The notes beneath the pieces are model-generated. The model was given only the letters and a program-made list of their open reading frames with translations. It did no database searches and was not told where the DNA came from. A program made the translations under genes and the position numbers. DNA of 28,348 nt from positions 1 through 28,348 of the IMG/VR virus record IMGVR_UViG_3300045945_000356; one strand, given 5' to 3'. Position 1 is the stretch's first letter. Every line of letters begins with the position of its first letter. Below are positions 7,471 to 14,472 of the stretch, piece after piece. This stretch comes from a virus.

Positions 7471-7495
7471 ACATGACAGTAGGTGTCACGTTCTA
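7471..7495. promoter_or_regulatory. Operator-like dyad ACATGACA-N5-TGTCACGT
   Basis: An imperfect inverted repeat (one mismatch) is followed by TCTA. The same arrangement, perfect, recurs at 12821-12841 with the same trailing TTCTA. Both lie just upstream of leftward genes, so they look like binding sites of one dimeric regulator. The leftward strand reads TATAAC at 7471-7466, a possible -10, but no good -35 is visible. Confidence 0.55.
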
Positions 7496-7509
7496 CTGCC
7501 ATGCTGGTC

Positions 7510-7722
7510 TTAGAGCAGTGCTTGCTGCCCTAAGAGTTCGGCGGCCAGGTGGTGATCGCCCAGGTAGTCTTCCACCATCCTGGCCAGTTCAAGTTTATCA
7601 TCCGGGCTGACGTGGGCCAGGCCGGAGCGTTTCAGGGTGAGCAGAAAACGGTTCTCTGCCCTGGACACCGGCTCGCTCATGGTGTCCAGTTTCTGGATCG
7701 CTCTGAAGCAATGCAGTTCCAC
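7510..7722 (-). CDS. Small hypothetical protein (GTG start)
   Basis: 70 residues from a GTG at 7722. An ATG at 7740 in the same frame is less likely, because AAGGAGACCCC, the ribosome site used across this block, lies between the two and is correctly placed for the GTG. Not recognised. It is largely helical (SPDDKLELARMVEDYLGDHHLAAELLG) with a basic middle. It sits eleven bases after the stop of the membrane peptide gene. Confidence 0.65.
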   Translation of the reverse strand: MELHCFRAIQKLDTMSEPVSRAENRFLLTLKRSGLAHVSPDDKLELARMVEDYLGDHHLAAELLGQQALL

Positions 7723-7732
7723 AGGGGTCTCC

Positions 7733-7837
7733 TTATCCATCCAGAGAAAACAGGACTACTAGGAGGATCATGACACAGGCGACTGGGAGCGCAATATAGT
7801 AGAGAAACAGCGCAACAAGACCAATCAGTATCTCCAT
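7733..7837 (-). CDS. 34-residue single-span membrane peptide
   Basis: It starts at the ATG at 7837 after AAGGAGCCCCCCCC. Residues 3-31 form one continuous hydrophobic stretch (ILIGLVALFLYYIALPVA, then MILLVVLF), long enough to cross the membrane once, and the tail is SLDG. No charged motif or signal cleavage site is seen. Small phage membrane peptides can act in lysis timing or superinfection exclusion; which applies cannot be told from the sequence. Ribosome site and placement match the neighbours, so I take it as a real gene. Confidence 0.6.
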   Translation of the reverse strand: MEILIGLVALFLYYIALPVACVMILLVVLFSLDG

Positions 7838-7854
7838 GGGGGGGGCTCCTTCTG

Positions 7855-7870
7855 GGGGGCTTTCGCCCCC
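7855..7870. other. Intergenic GC stem-loop before the 7837 start
   Basis: GGGGGC-TTTC-GCCCCC on this strand (GAAA tetraloop on the leftward transcript) lies between the stop at 7878 and the ribosome site of the membrane peptide gene. Confidence 0.8.
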
Positions 7871-7877
7871 TCTGGTG

Positions 7878-8708
7878 CTAGGCTTCGGTTGTGGCCAGGA
7901 GTTCTTCAAACATACACTGCTGCTCAAGGATGGGAATCTCTACCCCGAGCGTTTCCTGTGCCTTCATGATACGTTCGCACAGGGTGAGATAGTCAGCCTC
8001 AATCGCTTCTATAGTAGGTTTAGGATACCCCAGGCGCTTTGTCAAGTGCTCCAGGGTTTTGGCGTACTCGGCGGCCAGCTCCTCGGCGAGGAGCAGGCGG
8101 TTGGCTTCGGAGAATTCCAGCGTCAGGGTCTTCACCGTCACCTGGCCCTTGGTGACCAGGAGTCCCAGGTGGGCGATATGATTCAGGCCAGGCGCCTCGT
8201 CAAGGCACAGCCACACCCCTGGCCAGATGTTATCGGCCGCATCTCCGATCAGGGCTTCGCATAGATCGCGCAGGTCCTGATCGAAGAGATGGGTTTCTCC
8301 CAGCCACACCAGTTGCTCCGGGCCGAGCTGATCGTAGAGTGGCCGGAAGCGCTCGGGGACCTCCCCGTATTCACGTTTGGGGATGCCGTCCTCCTGGCAG
8401 GAGAGCCGGCAAATCCGGGTGCGGTACTTCGCCCCTTCGGGCGTCCGCTCCTGGATGTCGATGTCGGTAATGACGCCCTGCTGCTTGGTGGGGGAGGACG
8501 CCATGGCCTTGCACACACTGCCCTCCTCCGTGGTCCAGCGCTGCCAGTCCCTGAGCGTGTAGGTGAGGGCCACGCGCAAGGCATCACTGGTGCAGCGCTG
8601 CGAGCCGAGCAGTCCCTCTTTCCCCAGGATCTTCAGCCAGTCACCAACGGCCTTCCTGGTGGCCAGGGTCTTCTTCGGGATTTCAATCTTCACGAGCTTC
8701 GGTTGCAT
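7878..8708 (-). CDS. Hypothetical protein, 276 residues
   Basis: It starts at the ATG at 8708 after AAAGGAGACCCC. Not recognised with confidence. The N-terminal third (VKIEIPKKTLATRKAVGDWLKIL, split by a turn, then ALRVALTYTLRDW) looks helical and basic; the middle is mixed alpha/beta; the last 80 residues are long helices (EANRLLLAEELAAEYAKTLE) that may coil. No catalytic motif stands out. It directly follows the AAA+/VWA gene group on the same strand, separated only by a strong stem-loop, and may be functionally linked to it. Confidence 0.75.
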   Translation of the reverse strand: MQPKLVKIEIPKKTLATRKAVGDWLKILGKEGLLGSQRCTSDALRVALTYTLRDWQRWTTEEGSVCKAMASSPTKQQGVITDIDIQERTPEGAKYRTRICRLSCQEDGIPKREYGEVPERFRPLYDQLGPEQLVWLGETHLFDQDLRDLCEALIGDAADNIWPGVWLCLDEAPGLNHIAHLGLLVTKGQVTVKTLTLEFSEANRLLLAEELAAEYAKTLEHLTKRLGYPKPTIEAIEADYLTLCERIMKAQETLGVEIPILEQQCMFEELLATTEA

Positions 8709-8732
8709 GGGGTCTCCTTTCAGGTTGTGAGC

Positions 8733-8763
8733 GTGGACATAGGTGCACACGCCCTATGTCCAC
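8733..8763. other. Intergenic 11-bp stem-loop
   Basis: GTGGACATAGG (8733-8743) pairs perfectly with CCTATGTCCAC (8753-8763) across a nine-base loop. It fills the gap between the VWA-like gene and the gene starting at 8708. Its sequence is unlike the G/C-only stems elsewhere in the block. It may end or attenuate transcription, but no U tract follows. Confidence 0.75.
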
Positions 8764-8769
8764 TCGTGA

Positions 8770-9672
8770 TTACTCGGCACCCAGGGCCTTGAGGGTCTGC
8801 GCTATCCAGAGAAAGGCCCGCATCTCTGAATTCACCCCGTCACTGTTGGGGTCAGCTCCGCGCAGCAGCTCGGGCCAGCCGTAGACGTCTGCCAGTGTGC
8901 GGTAGATACGGTCCTTGGTTGGCTTCGGGCAGGTATACCCGTAGCCTGGCTGCACACCCAGCGGTGACGCTTCTCTCAAGCGAAAGCACAGCCGCCTGAA
9001 GAAGGCGAGATTCGTGGTACAGATAACGTCCTGAATGTTCCAGGGATCGCTATAGTCTTTGAGGATGGTGGTGGTGATACGCGTGAGGTCACGGTTGATA
9101 TGGTATCCCACCGCTTGATGCGAGGCTTCGCAGGCGATGAGGGCCACGCGCCGGCCGGCCTGCTCCAGTATCTGGGTGAGGGCCAGAGTTGCCGCCGCGG
9201 ACCAGAACAGATCCTGCTCACCTCGGTCTGCCAGGAAACTGGCATCGACGATGATGGTCATAATCGGCCGCGTACTCAGGCGAGAGAGCCGCTCGGTCCT
9301 GGTCCAGGCGTGCTGCAAATCTCCGCGCAGAACCGAGTGGACACGGAGTGTGCTTCCCTGTGCACCGTGCTGGCGGACGCGCTGGATGGTGGGAAGTGGG
9401 GGGAGTTTCGCCACCAGATCATCTACCATGGTACTGATGGTGTGCAACTCCCGCTCAAAGCCCTGCCCACTGCGGCACATGTCGACGAACCTGTACAGGG
9501 GTGGGCCATAAAAGTCAAGGTTTGTCAGGACGATGCTGTCATGTTCACGCGCTCTGGGGATGGCACGGTAGACGCCGTTCTCTCCCGTCGCTTCCACGGC
9601 GTCGAGCAGCACGCTCAGACTTTCAAAGTGTGCGACATCGGCAGGCACACCAGGAATCTGGATGTTTTCCAT
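8770..9672 (-). CDS. VWA-like partner protein of the AAA+ ATPase
   Basis: 300 residues from the ATG at 9672 after AAGGAGACCCCCCCCC. Residues 134-190 (RPIMTIIVDASFLAD, then FWSAAATLALTQILEQAG and RVALIACE) fit the first strand, helix and second strand of a von Willebrand A/CobT-like fold. The metal site is degenerate: DxSxS reads DASFL at 143-147, so the second serine is missing. The C-terminal part ends in a helical region (YGWPELLRGADPNSDG, then MRAFLWIAQTLKALG). MoxR/CobS-type ATPases are usually encoded with a VWA partner, and one lies two genes upstream. I infer a two-part remodelling complex; the substrate is unknown. Confidence 0.6.
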   Translation of the reverse strand: MENIQIPGVPADVAHFESLSVLLDAVEATGENGVYRAIPRAREHDSIVLTNLDFYGPPLYRFVDMCRSGQGFERELHTISTMVDDLVAKLPPLPTIQRVRQHGAQGSTLRVHSVLRGDLQHAWTRTERLSRLSTRPIMTIIVDASFLADRGEQDLFWSAAATLALTQILEQAGRRVALIACEASHQAVGYHINRDLTRITTTILKDYSDPWNIQDVICTTNLAFFRRLCFRLREASPLGVQPGYGYTCPKPTKDRIYRTLADVYGWPELLRGADPNSDGVNSEMRAFLWIAQTLKALGAE

Positions 9673-9689
9673 GGGGGGGGGTCTCCTTG

Positions 9690-9902
9690 TTAGATCTGCT
9701 GGATAGGTTTGATACTGCCGACGCGCACCGAGCGACACTGGTCTTTGAGCGTCGATCCCGGCCACCACTCGTGATCGAGAATCTGAATCCGGATGGGCCG
9801 TGGTCCCTGACAGCGCACGCGCACCACCCGGGCGAGGTAGTGCCCAATGGTGCCGTCACGCTTCCAGAGGACCAGGTCTCCGGGCTTCACCTTGTGACAC
9901 AT
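9690..9902 (-). CDS. Small beta-rich protein between the AAA+ and VWA-like genes
   Basis: 70 residues from the ATG at 9902 (GAAGGAACCCCCC upstream). KPGDLVLWKRDGTIGHYLAR, then VVRVRC and DQCRSVRVGSIKPI, suggests a small SH3-like or Tudor-like barrel. The family is not recognised. Its position between an ATPase and its likely VWA partner suggests an adaptor, by inference only. Confidence 0.65.
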   Translation of the reverse strand: MCHKVKPGDLVLWKRDGTIGHYLARVVRVRCQGPRPIRIQILDHEWWPGSTLKDQCRSVRVGSIKPIQQI

Positions 9903-9925
9903 GGGGGGTTCCTTCTCGGTTGTAC

Positions 9926-9945
9926 GGGGGTGGACCTCCACCCCC
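9926..9945. other. Intergenic GC stem-loop before the 9902 start
   Basis: GGGGGTGGA-CC-TCCACCCCC is a perfect 9-bp inverted repeat with a two-base centre, between the AAA+ gene stop and the ribosome site at 9902. Confidence 0.8.
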
Positions 9946-9954
9946 AGCGGTGTC

Positions 9955-11232
9955 TTACTCCACCACCACGCGCATGCGCTTGCGATCACGCACCACGCCC
10001 ACCTTGCTCAGGTCCCCGTCCTTCCAGTCGGCGAAGTACCCGAACCATGCTTCCTCGGGACTGAACTGCGCCGAGAGCTTTACTGCATCGGCAATGTTTC
10101 TGGTCGACACATCGCGGGTCCAGCCCTGCTGTGCCCTGCACCGAGCGCGGAGGCGTTGTCCAATCTCTGCGTGGACAGAGCGGTAGGCGCGGCGCTCCAT
10201 CTCCTCGTCGTAGTCCACCTCGAGCCTGCCCATGGCGAAGCGATCGAGGGTCGCCCCGTCAAGCTGCTGCCTCCCCACGTACACCCGGTCGGCGCCGTGC
10301 CCGTGGGTATTAGCGGCAGCGATGACGATGAAGTTGTCGTGGCGCACGAGCGGTGGGGCGCCTTCGCCCCGAAGCGGGATATCCCACAGCCCATTGGCCA
10401 GCGCAGCGTGCACGATCATCAGCACATTGTTATCTGCCGCGTCTAACTCATCGAGCAGCACCACGCCGCCCTCCTCGTAGGCCCTAACGAATTTCGAGCG
10501 CACGTAGGAAAACTTCATGTGCTCATCGACCGGGAGGAGCCAGCCCTGAAGCACGCCCTCGTCCACCCCCTGGGAGAGCGAGATGGTGTAGAGCGGGAGC
10601 GAGAGAGCCTGTGCCAGGAGCTGGGCCGTGAGGGTTTTGCCACACCCGCGAGGACCTACCAGGAGCTGATGCACCCGGCAGAGGGCGGTCTTATACACCC
10701 GATCAAACCAGTAGGGCAGCTCACCTTCCAGTTCGACATCAGCCAGGACCTCCTCCTGGCGCTTCACCTGCAACTGGTGCAGGACTTTCACCACCTGGCT
10801 CCTGGTCAGGAGGGCCTTATCGATGAGTCCCTGCACCTTCCCTTCATCGAGCGTCACGTCCTGCGGGGGCAGGTGATCCCGCACGCCACGGGCTAAGAGT
10901 TCAAAGAGATCAGCCTGGCTCGGCGAGGCCTTGGGCGTATGCCCATTCGTGTGGACCACTGGGGCAGGGGCGGGCACCACCTCCGGCGCAGGCAGTGTCA
11001 CCACCACGGGCGTGGTGTCCAGCACGGGCCGGATGTCATCCTCATCCAGGGCTGAAGGACCAAACGGCCGGCCCCAGTCGCTCTGCAGGAACCTCGTCCA
11101 CACCCCGGCCATGACCCTCCTCGTCACCCACCTGGCATCGGCCATGTAGGCTTCGAGCGCCTCCACCAGGGCTGGGTTGGTGTCGAGCTTTTCCTGAATC
11201 TGCGGATCGGGACTTGTCAGTGGGATCGTCAT
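9955..11232 (-). CDS. MoxR/CobS-like AAA+ ATPase
   Basis: 425 residues from the ATG at 11232, with AAAGGA upstream. Residues 1-180 are a variable N-terminal region with a Pro/Val-rich linker (about 73-95). The AAA+ module follows: Walker A GPRGCGKT (193-200), Walker B VVLLDE (257-262), sensor 1 AAANT (305-309), and GATLDRF (327-332), typical of CobS and MoxR ATPases. These form ring hexamers that remodel a partner using ATP, usually with a VWA-domain protein; the likely partner is at 8770-9672. Phages carry CobS-like genes whose role is poorly known; there is no cobalamin context here. The AAA+ call is firm, the process served is not. Confidence 0.88.
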   Translation of the reverse strand: MTIPLTSPDPQIQEKLDTNPALVEALEAYMADARWVTRRVMAGVWTRFLQSDWGRPFGPSALDEDDIRPVLDTTPVVVTLPAPEVVPAPAPVVHTNGHTPKASPSQADLFELLARGVRDHLPPQDVTLDEGKVQGLIDKALLTRSQVVKVLHQLQVKRQEEVLADVELEGELPYWFDRVYKTALCRVHQLLVGPRGCGKTLTAQLLAQALSLPLYTISLSQGVDEGVLQGWLLPVDEHMKFSYVRSKFVRAYEEGGVVLLDELDAADNNVLMIVHAALANGLWDIPLRGEGAPPLVRHDNFIVIAAANTHGHGADRVYVGRQQLDGATLDRFAMGRLEVDYDEEMERRAYRSVHAEIGQRLRARCRAQQGWTRDVSTRNIADAVKLSAQFSPEEAWFGYFADWKDGDLSKVGVVRDRKRMRVVVE

Positions 11233-11284
11233 ACTGGTATCCTTTCGTGTGTTGGAAGGTGACTGCCATGTGACGCGCACGCAG

Positions 11285-11320
11285 CCCCGGTATCCGAGGC
11301 GCACTCCTCAGGTACCGGGG
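11285..11320. other. Intergenic two-level stem-loop before the AAA+ gene
   Basis: CCCCGGTA (11285-11292) pairs with TACCGGGG (11313-11320), and inside it GAGG (11296-11299) pairs with CCTC (11306-11309). It lies between the stop at 11340 and the AAA+ start, so it is part of that gene's leader or an intercistronic processing site. Confidence 0.75.
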
Positions 11321-11339
11321 CAACGCACGCTTTGAGGGA

Positions 11340-11555
11340 CTAGAGCCACAGGTCTTCGAGTCTCACCTCTTTTCCGCACTCCATGTACTCGGCGGCGCCA
11401 CTGAAATCGTCAGCATCAAGGATGTCGTGGAGTTCCTCCTCCACCTCGGTGTATTTCCTATTACCATCCACGATTTCAACCACCAGCGTCTGCCAGATGG
11501 TGACGTAGCGGCCGACTCTGAAGAGGGTGTGACCACACTGCGGACATGCTTGCAT
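11340..11555 (-). CDS. Small protein with a CPQCG knuckle
   Basis: 71 residues from the ATG at 11555, one base after the upstream stop, with GGGAGG upstream. MQACPQCGHTLFRVGRYVT opens like a zinc ribbon, but only one further Cys (ECGKEV) is seen, so a complete four-ligand site is doubtful. The rest is acidic (YTEVEEELHDILDADDF). Not otherwise recognised. Confidence 0.7.
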   Translation of the reverse strand: MQACPQCGHTLFRVGRYVTIWQTLVVEIVDGNRKYTEVEEELHDILDADDFSGAAEYMECGKEVRLEDLWL

Positions 11556-11556
11556 C

Positions 11557-11805
11557 TTATGCCTCCCATGCACGATCGTTATGCTCGCCCTCAATCACAA
11601 GGAGCGGGCGAAAGTCGCTGAGTGCCATAACCGGGCTTGGGTTCTCCTCAGTCCCTGCCCACATATTGCTGACGATACACTCAATGGCGGCGCGGCGAAC
11701 GGCATGGCGCACCGTCTTGGCTTCCACACTGGTATAAAACGTCTCAGCCGGATCATCACTCCTCAGGTAATCCGGATACAGTAACAGCACACTCCACTTA
11801 GACAT
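11557..11805 (-). CDS. Hypothetical protein
   Basis: 82 residues. The ATG at 11805 overlaps the TAA of the preceding gene (ATGTCTAA), which indicates translational coupling. SKWSVLLLYPDYLRSDDPAE, then FYTSVEAKTVRHAVRRAAIECI, reads like a small alpha/beta domain; a second strand follows (FRPLLVIEGEH). It resembles small phage proteins of unknown function, and no family is assigned. Confidence 0.7.
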   Translation of the reverse strand: MSKWSVLLLYPDYLRSDDPAETFYTSVEAKTVRHAVRRAAIECIVSNMWAGTEENPSPVMALSDFRPLLVIEGEHNDRAWEA

Positions 11806-12310
11806 TGGCGTCTCTTTTCAGGCGGTTACGCAGGTCGGTCAGCCACTCGGCACTCAGTTCGACGCTGTGCATAGGGACAGAGGCATGCTTCAAGTTGCAC
11901 TTCCACCGCACATGCTCCCGTGTTACCACAAGCTGGCAGGTTTCGACCGGCATCAGCTCCTCTCCTTCGGGCAGGAACTGGAAGGGATACCTGGCGAAGT
12001 CGACCTCAATGATGCTCTCCTCAGATAGTCGGGTGAAGAAGTCTTCGGCATCCATGTAGCGCTCCTCTGTGCCCGAGTCTGCCTCAATGTGCGCCAGGAG
12101 GTGCGATTGCGAAAGCCAGCTCGCTTGATAATCCCACAGGGTGAGGCTGTACAGGTAGTTCAGATACTTCGCACCGTGCATGGTGCGGACTGTGGCTATA
12201 AGCTCCAGCAGATAGTCACAGCTTTCCACGGTGAAACCTATGAGGAGGATGGGATCATCGAAGGCGTCAAAGCGGTCCTGACACCAGCCTTTGAGTAGCA
12301 TTGCTACCAT
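11798..12310 (-). CDS. Hypothetical protein, 170 residues
   Basis: The ATG at 12310 overlaps the TGA of the upstream gene and has AAGGAGG eight bases before it. Not recognised. The N-terminal half is helical with aromatic residues (KYLNYLYSLTLWDYQASWL); the C-terminal half is beta-rich (ETCQLVVTREHVRWKCNL) and ends in a basic helix (LTDLRNRLKRD). It is the second of four tightly coupled genes, from the DUF3768 gene (12639) down to 11340. Confidence 0.72.
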   Translation of the reverse strand: MVAMLLKGWCQDRFDAFDDPILLIGFTVESCDYLLELIATVRTMHGAKYLNYLYSLTLWDYQASWLSQSHLLAHIEADSGTEERYMDAEDFFTRLSEESIIEVDFARYPFQFLPEGEELMPVETCQLVVTREHVRWKCNLKHASVPMHSVELSAEWLTDLRNRLKRDANV

Positions 12311-12639
12311 CAGTATTCCTCCTTGAGCATGATGGTTAAGACGCGGCGCGTCACGCGGGGATTACTGGGATCCTCGCTGTGCAACTCGTAGTCCAGGTCG
12401 CAATACTCAATCTTCCAGAAGATGCTCACACCTCCTTCCTCGAAGTCACCAAAGTCCCTTTCACCCCACGGGTTGTTGTCCCCCGTGAAGTCGCTGTACG
12501 TTTCCACACGCTCACGAATCCGAGACTGCAGCGCGGGGGGGAGGGTGGTAATACCAGGGGTCATCACCCACCGGCCACAGAGACCGGGGGCCTGGCGGCA
12601 CAGGTCGTTGAGCTCGGCGATACGTTCGGTCTTCGTCAT
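12310..12639 (-). CDS. DUF3768 family protein
   Basis: 109 residues from the ATG at 12639 (TGGAGACCCC upstream). The sequence follows the DUF3768 pattern: ERIAELNDLCRQ at the N-terminus, VMTPGITTLPP, YSDFTGDNNPWGERDFGDFE, VFWKID-like SIFWKIEYCD, and the ending RVLTIMLKEEY. DUF3768 proteins are small, found mainly on plasmids, phages and other mobile DNA, and have no established function. It leads a coupled set of four genes and lies downstream of the perfect dyad at 12821-12841. Confidence 0.85.
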   Translation of the reverse strand: MTKTERIAELNDLCRQAPGLCGRWVMTPGITTLPPALQSRIRERVETYSDFTGDNNPWGERDFGDFEEGGVSIFWKIEYCDLDYELHSEDPSNPRVTRRVLTIMLKEEY

Positions 12640-12716
12640 GGGGTCTCCATAAGCTACAGTAATGATACGACGCACAGGTCCAGGAGAATTGACATAATCT
12701 TCCTTATCGGAAGCGT

Positions 12717-12750
12717 GCTCAGCCCTCCCTCCTCCTTCCTTGGGCTGAGG
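12717..12750. other. Stem-loop in the leader of the DUF3768 unit
   Basis: CTCAGCCC pairs with GGGCTGAG across a 16-base pyrimidine-rich loop. On the leftward transcript the loop reads as a purine-rich, Shine-Dalgarno-like tract with no start codon near it, about 80 bases before the ATG at 12639. It may be a leader structure. Confidence 0.5.
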
Positions 12751-12820
12751 CTGGTGATAGGGTGAAGTAAACGAGAGGGCGCATCATATGTGCTGTGAGC
12801 ACACGCGCCTGGGAGTGGAT

Positions 12821-12841
12821 ACGTGACACGTACTGTCACGT
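12821..12841. promoter_or_regulatory. Operator-like perfect dyad ACGTGACA-N5-TGTCACGT
   Basis: A perfect 8-bp inverted repeat with a five-base centre lies between the stop of the gene at 12843 and the DUF3768 unit. It matches the dyad at 7471-7491, including the trailing TTCTA. It is probably a regulator site controlling the genes to its left. Confidence 0.6.
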
Positions 12842-12842
12842 T

Positions 12843-13085
12843 CTAGGAGGCAAGTTCGGTCACGTCGTCGATGTACGATCCGTCCTCAGCCAGCTCGTTA
12901 CCGCAGGCTGAATCGAAGTCGACGTACTCGTTCTCGTTTACGAGTGCGACGGTATCCGGGTGGGCCTTCGGATCATCGACCATCTCGTAGGCTTCCTCGA
13001 TCGTTTCGGCCGTGACAACGTACTCGTCGACGTAGGTGTAATAGAGGCGGATACTCCAGCGCTTCTTGGGGGTGTCGTCTGCCAT
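12843..13085 (-). CDS. Small acidic hypothetical protein
   Basis: 80 residues from the ATG at 13085, with AAGGAG upstream. The N-terminus (KKRWSIRLYYTYVDEYVVTAETIEEA) looks like a beta-beta-alpha unit, similar to small phage proteins with YVVTAETIEEA-type repeats; the rest is strongly acidic. No function assigned. Weaker half-sites like those of the 12821 dyad lie about 50 bases upstream. Confidence 0.72.
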   Translation of the reverse strand: MADDTPKKRWSIRLYYTYVDEYVVTAETIEEAYEMVDDPKAHPDTVALVNENEYVDFDSACGNELAEDGSYIDDVTELAS

Positions 13086-13135
13086 GTGCTTCTCCTTCCC
13101 GTGGGGGGTTTCGGCGGAAGCTGCCGCCATCCTCA

Positions 13136-13157
13136 GCGTGACTGCCATCTGTCACGG
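13136..13157. promoter_or_regulatory. Weak operator-like dyad GCGTGACT-N6-TGTCACGG
   Basis: It resembles the dyads at 7471 and 12821, but the centre is six bases instead of five and the outer bases differ. It is upstream of the gene starting at 13085. Low certainty. Confidence 0.3.
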
Positions 13158-13166
13158 ACCCCTTGG

Positions 13167-13191
13167 GCCTGGAGAGTGCCCCTCTCCAGGC
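13167..13191. other. Intergenic 10-bp stem-loop
   Basis: GCCTGGAGAG pairs perfectly with CTCTCCAGGC across a five-base loop, directly after the stop of the gene at 13201-13407 in the leftward direction. No U tract follows, so a Rho-independent terminator is not certain. Confidence 0.75.
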
Positions 13192-13200
13192 GATTGAGCT

Positions 13201-13407
13201 TTATTCCTCTTCGTGCTCTGGTTGTGGCGGCGCCCAATACATGGGCTCACTGGTGTGGATGAGGATGCTCGTGCCATCGGCGGCGATAATCTCGGTGACC
13301 TTCCGGGATGCCACACTCATCTCGGTTGGATGATCATCCCAACTACACTGACCAGCGTTGCGCCATTGCACCTGCACTTTGACGGTATACGGTTGACGTC
13401 GATCCAC
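13201..13407 (-). CDS. Small beta-rich hypothetical protein (GTG start)
   Basis: 68 residues from a GTG at 13407, chosen because AAGGAG lies eight bases upstream while the in-frame ATG at 13473 overlaps the previous gene and has no site. YTVKVQVQWRN, then KVTEIIAADGTSILIHTS, suggests a small beta fold; the end is acidic (PEHEEE). Not recognised. Confidence 0.65.
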   Translation of the reverse strand: MDRRQPYTVKVQVQWRNAGQCSWDDHPTEMSVASRKVTEIIAADGTSILIHTSEPMYWAPPQPEHEEE

Positions 13408-13424
13408 GCTGACGCTCCTTGCGG

Positions 13425-13445
13425 GAGGGGGCGTGTCGCCCCCTC
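13425..13445. other. Intergenic GC stem-loop before the 13407 start
   Basis: GAGGGGGCG-TGT-CGCCCCCTC is a perfect 9-bp stem with a three-base loop, between the stop at 13455 and the ribosome site of the GTG start. Confidence 0.8.
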
Positions 13446-13454
13446 GGTTGATGA

Positions 13455-14360
13455 TTAGTCTTCTCTCGTCCATGCAAACAGGGTCGAGAGGCGAGCCAGC
13501 CAGCGGCCTTTGGTCTGGCTGCGCTCGGCCAGTTTCTGCAATCCCTCCAGCACCACCGGCATGCGAGCCAGGATTTCCTGATCGCCGGCGCCACCTTCGC
13601 GCATCGACCGCATGGTCCAGGACAGCTCATGCCCACCAGGTAAGCGCAGTTTCAAGTAGACCGACGTGGGCGCTTCGGGGAGTGGTCCCCACCCCTCAGG
13701 CTCCTGCGGCTCTAGCACCGGCTCGGGCACGTAGCGCTCGTACATCCCGGCTTCAGAGGCCGCGGTGTAATTGAGTGGGCAGGGAGCTTCTTCCTCCGTC
13801 TCGGCGAGTTCCTCCCGCTCCTCTTCTTCCTCCACCTCCTGGAGCTGCGTTTCCCTGGTCACATCCACGAGTTCCTCCTCCGGCTCTGGTGTTGCCATCA
13901 CCTGGGCGTCCTGGCCGGCGCGGGCGTAGCACGCCTCACAGCGGAGATCTTTCTCCTCACAGGGCTCGGCGTAGCACAGCACACGACCCTGTGCGTGCCC
14001 GCAGGTGTACAGATGACTATGAGCCGTCTTCGCCATATGGGCCTCCGTTTTCCGCACCAGCCACACGGCCAGGCGGTGCTTACAAATGCCCTTCGGGGCA
14101 CACTCGGTCTTTCCTTCGCAGTAGCGCCGGTAGTCAATGCACTGGCAGGCGCCGTTGACTTGATAGGGCTCGGGCGCACTGCCCTGCACGAGGTATACCT
14201 CCGTATTCATCTGCGATACCGCGCCGGAGAGGGCCAGCGTGGCGGCTTTCTTCACCCGCTCACCGTAGGCCTCAGCCTGGCCCTCTTTCTCGATCGCGGC
14301 CTGGAGTTGGGCCTGGAATCCGTAGATCAGTGCGGTCCGTGCTTGTTCGTGGCTGATCAT
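13455..14360 (-). CDS. SWIM-type zinc-finger protein
   Basis: 301 residues from the ATG at 14360 (AAAGGA upstream). YQVNGACQCIDY, then GICKHRLAVWL, places Cys72, Cys74, Cys93 and His95 in the CxC...CxH order of a SWIM zinc finger, a fold used in DNA or protein binding. A second Cys/His cluster follows (HSHLYTCGHAQG, CYAEPCEEK, CEACYARA). Residues about 165-200 are almost all Glu and Asp, and the C-terminal 90 residues are a mixed domain (VYLKLRLPGGHELSWTMRSM). Overall function unknown; SWIM proteins often work near recombination or transposition. Confidence 0.75.
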   Translation of the reverse strand: MISHEQARTALIYGFQAQLQAAIEKEGQAEAYGERVKKAATLALSGAVSQMNTEVYLVQGSAPEPYQVNGACQCIDYRRYCEGKTECAPKGICKHRLAVWLVRKTEAHMAKTAHSHLYTCGHAQGRVLCYAEPCEEKDLRCEACYARAGQDAQVMATPEPEEELVDVTRETQLQEVEEEEEREELAETEEEAPCPLNYTAASEAGMYERYVPEPVLEPQEPEGWGPLPEAPTSVYLKLRLPGGHELSWTMRSMREGGAGDQEILARMPVVLEGLQKLAERSQTKGRWLARLSTLFAWTRED

Positions 14361-14412
14361 CTGTGCTATCCTTTCTGTGGGTAGACCGACCCTTGGGGGG
14401 GTCATCTCCTTT

Positions 14413-14451
14413 GCCGCCAGGTGGGATGTGCTAGCCCGCAAGCCTGGCGGC
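14413..14451. other. Intergenic 9-bp stem-loop before the SWIM gene
   Basis: GCCGCCAGG (14413-14421) pairs with CCTGGCGGC (14443-14451). On the leftward transcript AAAGGAG follows directly. It has the same stem-then-ribosome-site order as the other genes of the block. Confidence 0.75.
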
Positions 14452-14472
14452 GTTTCTCTTTTCACCACCTCG

